From: Candidatus Brocadiaceae bacterium
Lineage (GTDB): Bacteria > Planctomycetota > Brocadiia > SM23-32
Reading direction: 5' to 3'
DNA: 7,526 bases
NCBI GenBank assembly: GCA_003551785.1
Contig: PUNP01000270.1
Span: 1-7,526, forward strand
Under the pieces are notes generated by a model. The model searched no databases. It saw nothing but the letters and a program-made list of their open reading frames with translations, and was not told the DNA's origin. Made by a program: the position numbers and the translations under genes. Below are positions 1 through 6,299 of this stretch, in pieces (the first letter of the stretch is position 1; each line of letters starts with the position of its first letter).

Positions 1-993
1 ACCGACATCGCCGATTCGCTGGGCCGTTTCTGTGAAAATTATCCGGAGAGTCACCTCGGGGGCAATGCGGCGGTGCGTCGGATGGCGATTACGCTGGAGC
101 GGCTGTTTGATCTGGATGAGGCAAGCGCGGCGGCGCGTCAGGCGTCGCAGTGGGCGGACAGGATGTCGGAGGACGGCATCGAGGACAGCGCGCTCAGGGA
201 GGGTCTATCGGCCTGGCAGCGTCCCACGCGCGGGCCGCGGCGACGCGAGCTGCGGAGGGTTATATATGAGTGCTATGCACGCGGGGGTCTTGTGGCGTAT
301 CTGCGTGGAGAATCGGATCTGGCTGATGAACTGGTGCGCAAGGCGGCGCATCTTGAGCGTTCGGAGCGGGCGAGTATCGGCGCGGAGACGGGCATGGAGC
401 GGATGCTGTCGATTATAAGGGGCCGGCAAAAGCAGCTGACTCCCGACGAGCTTCTTGAAAACATACGCGACGACAGGCAGAAGACGGGACTGCGGATAGC
501 GGACATGGCGCTTGCGACGTTTGATCCCGAGCGTGCCGGCGAGTTTTACGAGCGGCTCCTACGCGGCACGGGCCCCTTTTCCGATCCATCGGCCGAGATG
601 AAAAGCTATCTGCTGTTCCGGATGGGGCAGGCGCTTAAGTTTCAGGGCAAACATGAAGAGTCGATGGAGTTTCTGAAACAATTATACGATCCGAGATATT
701 CGAGGTCGCCGTGGGCGGCCGACGGGATATTTCGCGTCGGCACGTGGACAGCCAACAAAACGCAGGATCGAGTTGCAGCAATGCCGCATTGGCGGCATGT
801 GTTCACACGTTATCCTGAGCATGAGGAAGCAGAGCGTTCGCTTTTTTACTACGGGCTGGGTGGAATGCGCACACAGCAGTATCAAAAGGCTGTAGAGGCA
901 TTTTCAATGTATTTGGAACGTTATCCTGATTCACGCTGGACCGAGCGGGTGAGGACGCGGCTCTTGCCCCGGGCCAGGGAACAGTTAAAGTAA
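1..993 (+). CDS. TPR-like repeat protein, 3' part (5' end outside window)
   Basis: The frame is open from base 1, so at least 330 residues of a longer protein are present and the true start is upstream; the ATG at 73 lies inside coding sequence and has no ribosome site. The protein is almost all helical. From about residue 200 it reads as TPR helix pairs: a LLFRMGQALKFQGKHEESME-type helix near 204-223, and two copies of an aromatic-x-x-RYP[ED] turn at Y271 and Y308, each following or preceding an amphipathic helix. A related NYPES turn occurs at residue 14, so repeats span the fragment. This pattern is typical of the TPR_6/BamD/CpoB class of envelope scaffolds, which bind other proteins. No enzymatic motif is seen. 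The middle (residues 60-190) is Arg/Glu-rich and less clearly repeated. The stop codon overlaps the ribosome site of the next gene, so the two are probably co-translated. Envelope location is inferred from the neighbours; the N-terminus is not visible. Confidence 0.8.
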   Translation, partial: TDIADSLGRFCENYPESHLGGNAAVRRMAITLERLFDLDEASAAARQASQWADRMSEDGIEDSALREGLSAWQRPTRGPRRRELRRVIYECYARGGLVAYLRGESDLADELVRKAAHLERSERASIGAETGMERMLSIIRGRQKQLTPDELLENIRDDRQKTGLRIADMALATFDPERAGEFYERLLRGTGPFSDPSAEMKSYLLFRMGQALKFQGKHEESMEFLKQLYDPRYSRSPWAADGIFRVGTWTANKTQDRVAAMPHWRHVFTRYPEHEEAERSLFYYGLGGMRTQQYQKAVEAFSMYLERYPDSRWTERVRTRLLPRAREQLK

Positions 994-998
994 AGGAG
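992..998 (+). promoter_or_regulatory. Ribosome binding site overlapping upstream stop codon
   Basis: AAAGGAG begins inside the TAA stop (991-993) of the TPR gene and ends 8 bases before the ATG at 1007. Ribosomes terminating on the TPR gene would be placed on this site, which suggests translational coupling of the two genes and supports 1007 as the start. Confidence 0.8.
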
Positions 999-1006
999 AA
1001 TGAGTT

Positions 1007-3223
1007 ATGAAGACGAAGAATATGATGTGGATGTTAGTGTTGACGGTTATCACAATGGTTTCGCCCGTTATCCGGTCAGCGGTAGGAGAAACTATTAATG
1101 ATAAGGTCGAAGTGGAAGCTAAGGAAGATATGCCGGCGCCGTCAGATATTCCTTTGGGAGATCTCTTTAGAAAGGTACCCACCGGTGATAAGGATCGAAT
1201 CGAAGTCACCAACGAGGGAGCCTTGTTTGTAGAGGCGGGGACTTACGGTACGAACCCTGGCGATCCATATAATGACGGTGCTGACTTTTATCCCTACCAG
1301 GAATCGGGGCCGGTCAAGGTGGATTTAGAAGGTCGCGAAGGAATAGGCGGCGTATACATTGTAACTGTCGTGATCGTAGGAGAAGGAGAAGGAGACGAAG
1401 AGCCTCCATTGCACTGGGCTGCGGCGGGGGACATGGCCGGGGGCACCCTGACTCTGACCGATTTAATCGAACCAACCAGTCAGACTCAGGTATCCTTAGA
1501 TTCTTCTGATGTCGGGCAGTCTTTCTTCTGCAAGACGGATGAGAATAACAAGGGCAAGATTGTATTCAATATGCAACTCGAGTATGATGTAGCGGCCCAA
1601 ACTGTATTTGGTTGGAAGTGGGAGGTATCGCCGGGGTATCCGCAAGAACAATGGGACGAAAACCCGCTTTTATGGGAAAAGACTCTCACTGACATCGAGC
1701 CGGGCGAGTATGTACTGAAAGTGACAGGTTACGATGATAATTATGAGTTAGAGATTCCTTTCGTGGTGGGGTTGGGGGTGGAAGTTCTTGACCAGCCCGA
1801 ATACCTGTTCGCCGATGCCGAATATGCCACCACGATAAGATACCAGATCGATGATTTGCTGCCTTTGGTGCCGGAAAACGGTAAGCCAGAGGATATTATC
1901 GAGAGCATCAATATAGAGTTTTTTGTTGACGGAACGAGTGGATTTTCGGTCGATGTTTACGATAACAATAGAACCGTCGGAGTCGATGGAAGTGATCTTG
2001 TACTGCTGTCATCCTATGAAGGCGATGTTTTCGAGAGCTACGTCCGCAGCGGTGAATATTCTGGGATATCACTGAGCGAAGGGAACGCTACGGAGGATGC
2101 ATATTTTGTTGTGACGGTTGGAGTGGATGTTGGCGGCCAGACGGAACTTGTATCCGGCAGAGGAGATGTGGGAGAATTTGCTGACAACGAAGTACCGGCA
2201 GCAGATATTAGAAAGACACGCTATTCCGAACCAGTGCCGGACAATGCAACCTATCATGTCAGTCCAACTCGCGAATCCTATCCCTTTAAAAATGTTACTG
2301 TGCAAAATCAGGCAGGTTTTGAGGTAGTGAATTATCACGTTGAACCAGAAATAGAACGTTGCTGTTGGGATGGCGGTGATTGCAATAATTGTGTTATGGA
2401 AGGTATCGTGGATCCATCGAAGTTAATACAGGTATATCCAAATTATCCAATCTATGAACACTGGGGGACTTACATTCAAAATGATATAGGCCCTATTTAT
2501 GCTAGTCATGACCTGAGTTACGGCCCTTATTTTTCAGAAGCGGAAGTTGGCTACCGTGCAGACACCCCCAATTTTAACACCATGGTTGATGTCCGGAACC
2601 TCGGGAACCGCAGTGGTGTTTGGATCAACATTTCTTATGGCGGAAAGGATGGAACGACAGAATCGGTGCTTTCAGAGATACTTGACCCTGGCGAATCTGC
2701 TATGGATTACGCGATAGCAACGGCTGTATGCGATCTGGCTTTCTATACGGACGGCGTGGAAATTGTGGAGTACGTAGACGATATAGATAGCGGCAGTTTG
2801 GCACCATTGGGAACAGCATTGGGAGTCGTTGGAAGCATTTTTACCAAAGGTATAGTTTCCATTGTTTATGGGATTACTACCGACATTTTCTTACACATTT
2901 ACACAAGTCCAGACGTTAATGTTTCACATTCCGCACACGCTCAGATCGAACCTTTATACGAATGGAGACATCCGAATGGTAGCGGAGGTGGCGATGAATC
3001 CGGACCACGCCTTTTTGGGACTCAAAGTCAGACAACTTATAGAATTCGGGAATATGACTTGGAGCTGGATACAGGCTCATCTTTTTTTGTTTTTGCTGAT
3101 ATGTCTACCCGAATCCAGATTACTGCTGATAATAGTATACATGATGAGCTTTCTCCCTCCTCTGCAAAGTGCGTATTAGATCGAACTGAAGATCCATATA
3201 TGAGGGTTTATGAGAAAAACTAA
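1007..3223 (+). CDS. Exported multi-domain beta-rich protein, function unknown
   Basis: 738 residues; I do not recognise a named family. A signal peptide is clear: basic MKTKNMM, a hydrophobic core to about residue 21, and likely cleavage near AVG-E (about 27/28). An acidic, Pro-rich segment follows. A short Gly/Glu hinge (125-132) leads to a probable Ig/PKD-like module (about 150-255) with W203, W205 and a PGEYVLKV turn at 232-239. A second beta-rich block spans about 260-395. Residues 452-462 read CCWDGGDCNNC, like the last part of a Notch/LNR repeat but without the earlier cysteines. A CARDB-like stretch begins near 526 (VDVRNLGN, then LDPGES at 559-564). Residues 598-633 are unusually hydrophobic, then a polar Gly/Ser-rich tail runs to the end. 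No catalytic motif is visible. It starts 13 bases after the TPR gene with a strong ribosome site and precedes two membrane-anchored paralogs by 42 bases. Likely periplasmic or surface-exposed; an adhesive or structural role is a guess. Confidence 0.85.
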   Translation: MKTKNMMWMLVLTVITMVSPVIRSAVGETINDKVEVEAKEDMPAPSDIPLGDLFRKVPTGDKDRIEVTNEGALFVEAGTYGTNPGDPYNDGADFYPYQESGPVKVDLEGREGIGGVYIVTVVIVGEGEGDEEPPLHWAAAGDMAGGTLTLTDLIEPTSQTQVSLDSSDVGQSFFCKTDENNKGKIVFNMQLEYDVAAQTVFGWKWEVSPGYPQEQWDENPLLWEKTLTDIEPGEYVLKVTGYDDNYELEIPFVVGLGVEVLDQPEYLFADAEYATTIRYQIDDLLPLVPENGKPEDIIESINIEFFVDGTSGFSVDVYDNNRTVGVDGSDLVLLSSYEGDVFESYVRSGEYSGISLSEGNATEDAYFVVTVGVDVGGQTELVSGRGDVGEFADNEVPAADIRKTRYSEPVPDNATYHVSPTRESYPFKNVTVQNQAGFEVVNYHVEPEIERCCWDGGDCNNCVMEGIVDPSKLIQVYPNYPIYEHWGTYIQNDIGPIYASHDLSYGPYFSEAEVGYRADTPNFNTMVDVRNLGNRSGVWINISYGGKDGTTESVLSEILDPGESAMDYAIATAVCDLAFYTDGVEIVEYVDDIDSGSLAPLGTALGVVGSIFTKGIVSIVYGITTDIFLHIYTSPDVNVSHSAHAQIEPLYEWRHPNGSGGGDESGPRLFGTQSQTTYRIREYDLELDTGSSFFVFADMSTRIQITADNSIHDELSPSSAKCVLDRTEDPYMRVYEKN

Positions 3224-3265
3224 TGAATTGGAGATTGGAATTTCTAACAAACTGGAGATGCGATT

Positions 3266-4603
3266 ATGAAAAAAAAACAATCAAAACTTGCTATCATTCT
3301 TATAATAACAATGTTGTCCGGAATAACAGGTATGTTCATGATGCGCAGGTTGTTGGAAAAAACTACCGAAGACAATTTAAAAGAGCATAAGCCGGAAATA
3401 CCTGAAGAAAACTTGAAAGAACGTAGCCCAAAAATGTCTGTGCGGAAAAAAATAGACAGGCTTATTGATAAAGCAGAAGATGAATTCCATGACCGTGAAA
3501 TCTATGGAACGAATGAATTAGCAAAAAGAAGTCAAATAGAATCTCCTGATGGTGTTAAAACATATCTCCCCCCTAAAGTGCCAGAAGACGTTCCTATGAT
3601 CGAACTGCGCTTTCACGTTAAAGATAACGAAAGAAGTATGAAGCCTTTAAAAGTAAGAAGGGTTTCCTTTGGTCCATGGGAATCAGGGGAAATCGCACCT
3701 TCGGACGTCGAAGAGCTGACCGGCGCATTTAGTGTTCAAGATTATAGCCTTCGCGTTGGCGTGATGGAGGTAACAGGTGATGAGGGTGTTGATTCGGCTA
3801 CCTTTCGCTTTGGTCGCACTTACCATATTGGTTATCGCATCAACGAGCAGCGCCAAGGCGACAACAGTTGGTATGAAAACATTTTTCAGATTCCCGACCA
3901 AATACCACCGGGTAAGGTAGCGGTAATTAACTTAGTGGCCAAACATTCCTGGTCATCGCTTCAAAACAAGATAGAGGAGCTCCGTGGAGAAGGGAAAGAA
4001 TATATTAAAGGAACTATAAACATGGATATTCCTATGCCTTTTGATTCACTGCAAGCAAGATATTTTCCTAAGGAAAGAAGACCCCGGCGGGTAAGGGTTG
4101 GAAAAGACGGTAATTTTAAGATTGAGGTTCAGGAATTACCTTTAGGTGGGATGCTTATTGTTATGGATGCTGATCCAGAGAATGAAGGAAAGGGTACCGG
4201 AATGCTGTATATTGAATCGGTGGAGAAACGGGATGTTCTCCTCCCGGAAAATGCTGATACAGTTGTTCATCCTGAAAAACAGATTACTTTTCAGTTAAAT
4301 ATCCCGGCAGAGAAAATTACTGATGATCTAATGTCTGTCGCTCTAAAAGTAAATAAGAAAGACAAGTTGCCTATGGGCTGGGTCAATTTCGATAGGTACA
4401 AACGGCACTTTTTAAATCAATATTGCCAGTGGTCTGAAAATCTAAATAAGACAGGTAAAGTAGAGTTGGATTTTGTTTCCGGCAGTTATTATGTTGAACT
4501 GTTGTATTGGCCCAAGGGGAAAAGCAGGAAAAGAGAAGTGATAGGTACCGTAATTATAACGGATAAAAATGAAGGGGAAGTTCTTCAGGTAGAACCGCTC
4601 TAA
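3266..4603 (+). CDS. Membrane-anchored beta-rich protein, paralog A
   Basis: 445 residues, function unknown. The start has GGAG 8 bases upstream (3254-3257). Basic MKKKQSK is followed by one hydrophobic helix (about 8-25) with no good cleavage site, so a signal anchor leaving the rest in the periplasm is likely. Residues 28-105 form a charged Lys/Glu/Pro linker containing a near-duplicate (NLKEHKPE, then NLKERSPK). The remainder is beta-rich and homologous to the gene at 4824: shared landmarks are IELRF (112-116), FGPWESGE (135-142), IPPGKVAV (213-220), RVRVGKDG (275-282), an LGGMLIV strand, a P-x-x-AD-x-V-x-x-x-EK segment, SGSYYV (405-410) and a final IGTVIIT...EG..L..EPL. The GKDGNFKI...LPLGG and SGSYYVELLY pieces resemble carboxypeptidase-regulatory-like or Ig-like sandwiches, at fold level only. 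Sampled lines are only 33-35% G+C, lower than all neighbours, with many AAA/ATT-type codons. Confidence 0.85.
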   Translation: MKKKQSKLAIILIITMLSGITGMFMMRRLLEKTTEDNLKEHKPEIPEENLKERSPKMSVRKKIDRLIDKAEDEFHDREIYGTNELAKRSQIESPDGVKTYLPPKVPEDVPMIELRFHVKDNERSMKPLKVRRVSFGPWESGEIAPSDVEELTGAFSVQDYSLRVGVMEVTGDEGVDSATFRFGRTYHIGYRINEQRQGDNSWYENIFQIPDQIPPGKVAVINLVAKHSWSSLQNKIEELRGEGKEYIKGTINMDIPMPFDSLQARYFPKERRPRRVRVGKDGNFKIEVQELPLGGMLIVMDADPENEGKGTGMLYIESVEKRDVLLPENADTVVHPEKQITFQLNIPAEKITDDLMSVALKVNKKDKLPMGWVNFDRYKRHFLNQYCQWSENLNKTGKVELDFVSGSYYVELLYWPKGKSRKREVIGTVIITDKNEGEVLQVEPL

Positions 4604-4625
4604 TATTAAGAGGAACTATATGCTT

Positions 4626-4637
4626 TTGATGTTATCA
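4626..4637 (+). repeat. Left inverted repeat of the insert
   Basis: TTGATGTTATCA pairs with 4781-4792 at 11 of 12 positions; the inner 8 bases TGTTATCA pair perfectly. Confidence 0.5.
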
Positions 4638-4734
4638 GGCAGAGGATTGACCTTGCAACGCACGCCCAGCTTTCAAGCAGTGGCCCCGTTTTTGGAGGTA
4701 ATATCGCAGAGGCGAAGGCAAGATGGACATTTGA

Positions 4735-4753
4735 CTCGCTTGCAGATAGCGAG
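4735..4753. repeat. Hairpin, 6-bp stem and 7-nt loop
   Basis: CTCGCT (4735-4740) and AGCGAG (4748-4753) are perfect complements around TGCAGAT. It abuts and shares base 4753 with the next palindrome, so the two structures would compete or stack. No T-run follows, so it is not an intrinsic terminator. Confidence 0.5.
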
Positions 4754-4771
4754 AGTGTAAAAATTACACTC
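4753..4771. repeat. Perfect 19-base palindrome
   Basis: GAGTGTAA and TTACACTC are perfect 8-bp complements around AAA. It could be a hairpin of the insert or a binding site for a dimeric regulator about 50 bases upstream of the second paralog. The following bases CCCAAGACG contain no T-run, which argues against a terminator. Confidence 0.6.
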
Positions 4772-4780
4772 CCAAGACGA

Positions 4781-4792
4781 TGATAACAGCAA
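4781..4792 (-). repeat. Right inverted repeat of the insert
   Basis: TGATAACAGCAA is the reverse complement of the left repeat apart from one base. It begins with the TGA that closes the short open frame across the insert. Confidence 0.5.
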
Positions 4793-4823
4793 TGTTTATA
4801 TGATAAATTGAGAGGAAACTAAA

Positions 4824-6143
4824 ATGAAAATAAAGGTTTTGATTATTACGGTTGTCTGTGCCGTAGCCGTAGCTTTTTTCCTTTTCTTTGTACGTTTTGA
4901 AAGTCAGGATGTGGTCAACCATACCGATGACAAAGAAGTTCCGGGACCGGAAGAGAAAATGCCAATTGAGATACCGGAACAAAGCGAAGTTGGCAAACAG
5001 GATGTAGAGGCATCACATGTGATGCGTGAATATAATATTGTGGATAGTGCTGACATCAGCCCGACCGTAGAAGAGATACCTACTGCCATATATCGTGATG
5101 AAACACTGACATCATACAGACATACTCATTCTCCTGCGAATCTTCCCTGGCTGGAACTTCGTTTTCGCAAGCCCGGACCGTCTGGGGAAGAGAGGCCCTA
5201 TCTGTTGCAGGGAATAAACTTCAAGCCTTGGGAAGAGGGGGAAGGATTTGTAAGACGACGCACTCAGCAGGAACTCACCCCCGGAATTCTCATGGGGGTA
5301 AATTATGATGATAGCCTGAATGGCTCCAAAGCGGTACGCATGCAAATAACTGATGATTTAGAGATGGATCAATTTCAAGGTCTTTACATGGGATATGATT
5401 ATTATGTCCGGTTTTTAGCATTTAATGAAGATTCGCAGTATGAGCAGGTTGGTTCCTGTTTGCTGCGGGTTCCGGAGAACGTCCCGCCGGGCAAGGTTGC
5501 AGTTATGGAGGTCGACGTGACGCAGCAGTTCGATCCCCATCCCCCGGATGAGAGGAAGTCTCTCATTTTCCGAATGAAAGAAGATCTGCCGGGTGATGCG
5601 GAGGTTTTTCTCTCTGATCCCGGGAGGCGACGAAGGACTATCAGAGTCGGCTCCGACGGTACAGGCAAAGCAAAAGTACACAGCCTTGGCGGCGAATTGA
5701 TCGTTGTTGTACCCCGAACACCAATAAAACACAGAGCTGTACCGGCTGAACCGGAAATGCTTTACTATAAGCAAACTGTCACCAGCAACGAGGTCGTTTT
5801 CCCGGACGATGCGGATATTGTCCGTGATTCTGAAAAATACGTAAATTTTTCGCTGGAGGTGCCCTATGAACATATGGACGATGCGACGAGCCATAGGTAC
5901 ATATTATTGGTACTTTTTGTGCAAAAAGAATCGCAGTTTCCACTTACCGGGAGACTTGCCACTGTGCCGGAGGTAGACCGGAAGCCTGAAAGAATACAAA
6001 TGAGCTTTCTCCCGGGAGAATATTACGTCGGCTACATAACAGATAAGGTTGAATATGACGATATGGAAAAGATCATCGGTCGTATCAAGATACGCCCGGA
6101 GGACGAAGGCCGGACGCTCCGGATGCAGCCGTTGGGTAAGTAG
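4824..6143 (+). CDS. Membrane-anchored beta-rich protein, paralog B
   Basis: 439 residues, function unknown; clear paralog of the gene at 3266. The start follows AGAGGAAA (4811-4818). MKIK is followed by one hydrophobic helix (about 5-23, rich in Val, Ala, Phe), so the protein is probably anchored with its body in the periplasm. An acidic Pro/Glu linker (about 25-100) leads to the conserved region: LELRF (110-114), FKPWEEGE (133-140), VPPGKVAV (220-227), IRVGSDG (273-279), LGGELIVVV, P-x-x-AD-x-V-x-x-x-EK-x-x-x-F, PGEYYV (397-402) and a closing IGRIKI...DEGRTLRMQPL. The conserved pieces keep the same order and nearly the same spacing as in paralog A, so the duplication covered the whole gene, while linker sequences are unrelated. 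Composition is uneven (about 63% G+C at 5461-5520, 38% at 5881-5940) and mostly higher than in paralog A. No catalytic motif is seen; the beta-sandwich idea rests on PGEYYV-type turns. Confidence 0.85.
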   Translation: MKIKVLIITVVCAVAVAFFLFFVRFESQDVVNHTDDKEVPGPEEKMPIEIPEQSEVGKQDVEASHVMREYNIVDSADISPTVEEIPTAIYRDETLTSYRHTHSPANLPWLELRFRKPGPSGEERPYLLQGINFKPWEEGEGFVRRRTQQELTPGILMGVNYDDSLNGSKAVRMQITDDLEMDQFQGLYMGYDYYVRFLAFNEDSQYEQVGSCLLRVPENVPPGKVAVMEVDVTQQFDPHPPDERKSLIFRMKEDLPGDAEVFLSDPGRRRRTIRVGSDGTGKAKVHSLGGELIVVVPRTPIKHRAVPAEPEMLYYKQTVTSNEVVFPDDADIVRDSEKYVNFSLEVPYEHMDDATSHRYILLVLFVQKESQFPLTGRLATVPEVDRKPERIQMSFLPGEYYVGYITDKVEYDDMEKIIGRIKIRPEDEGRTLRMQPLGK

Positions 6144-6234
6144 GCTGATTTGTCCAGACGCGATCTGATCGATCTAATACCGAGTTCAAACTTCAGGTGA
6201 TTTATACTGTTAGGTATCAATCAATCCTACTTGT

Positions 6235-6243
6235 TGCTATAAT
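6235..6243 (+). promoter_or_regulatory. Extended -10 promoter for the PstS-like gene
   Basis: TGCTATAAT is a perfect extended -10 (TGnTATAAT) for a housekeeping sigma factor. No good -35 lies 16-18 bases upstream (TATCAA at 6215-6220 is poor), but extended -10 promoters often lack one. Transcription would start near 6250, giving a leader of about 50 bases. The rest of 6144-6299 shows no terminator hairpin with a T-run, so read-through from the upstream operon is also possible. Confidence 0.45.
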
Positions 6244-6283
6244 CATTTTGATGTCGAGAGTTCGGGAACATTCACCGCTATGC

Positions 6284-6290
6284 GGGAGGA
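6284..6290 (+). promoter_or_regulatory. Ribosome binding site selecting the start at 6300
   Basis: GGGAGGA lies 9 bases before the ATG at 6300. The alternative in-frame ATG at 6339, which would give a more compact signal peptide, has no such site, so 6300 is preferred. Confidence 0.7.
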
Positions 6291-6299
6291 AAGTAGAAT

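Larger units (their letters stand above)
4610..4783 (+). other. Short open frame across the inter-paralog insert; possible gene remnant
   Basis: A frame without a usual start runs from just after an in-frame TAA (4607-4609) to TGA at 4781-4783, 57 codons. Its translation looks protein-like (for example RIDLATHAQLSSSGPVFGG, then KARWTFDSLAD and SVKITLPRR), and the stop falls at the first bases of the right inverted repeat, as happens when a transposase or passenger frame ends inside an element. A separate ATG at 4620, 5 bases after AGAGGA, opens a different frame of 46 codons ending at 4760; its product looks less protein-like. An open stretch this short is not rare by chance. The HAQ...SGPxxFG order faintly recalls the tail of the exported protein at 1007, but that is too weak to claim homology. 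Neither frame is called as a functional gene. Confidence 0.25.
4617..4802. mobile_element. Small non-autonomous (MITE-like) insertion between paralogs
   Basis: A 174-bp segment (4623-4796) is flanked by exact 6-bp direct repeats TATATG (4617-4622 and 4797-4802), as a target-site duplication would be. Just inside lie 12-bp inverted repeats matching at 11 positions: TTGATGTTATCA at 4626-4637 and the complement of TTGCTGTTATCA at 4781-4792. The segment has two abutting hairpins near its right end and no room for a transposase. Removing the segment plus one TATATG would shrink the gap between the paralogs from 220 to 40 bp, close to the 42-bp gap between the two preceding genes. Inverted repeats start 3 to 4 bases inside the direct repeats, which is a small irregularity. 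I cannot assign a transposon family, and one copy in the window cannot prove mobility. Confidence 0.45.

Noticed and set aside
32..418. Arg-rich plus-strand frame inside the TPR gene
   Set aside because: The Arg/Trp-rich composition is typical of an out-of-frame reading of G+C-rich coding DNA; the TPR frame is continuous from base 1.
781..798. Hairpin ATGCCGC-ATTG-GCGGCAT
   Set aside because: It is within the coding region of the TPR gene with no T-run and no gene boundary nearby.
4731..4764. Promoter with TTGACT as -35 upstream of paralog B
   Set aside because: No acceptable -10 lies at 16-18 bases; TGTAAA sits at 19 bases and falls within the palindrome.
4626..4792. Integron attC site
   Set aside because: The inverted repeats do not carry the RYYYAAC and GTTRRRY core sites, and no integrase is present.
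5415..5894. Minus-strand open frame of 159 codons
   Set aside because: It is antisense to paralog B, where conserved motifs prove the plus-strand frame. No recognisable protein features.
6007..6020. Perfect 14-bp palindrome TTCTCCCGGGAGAA
   Set aside because: It encodes the conserved FLPGE turn of paralog B and lies well inside the gene; most likely a coding coincidence.
6144..6234. Possible terminator after paralog B (GATC-rich stretch near 6165)
   Set aside because: The GATC repeats form only short A+T-balanced pairings and no T-run follows, so no intrinsic terminator is supported.
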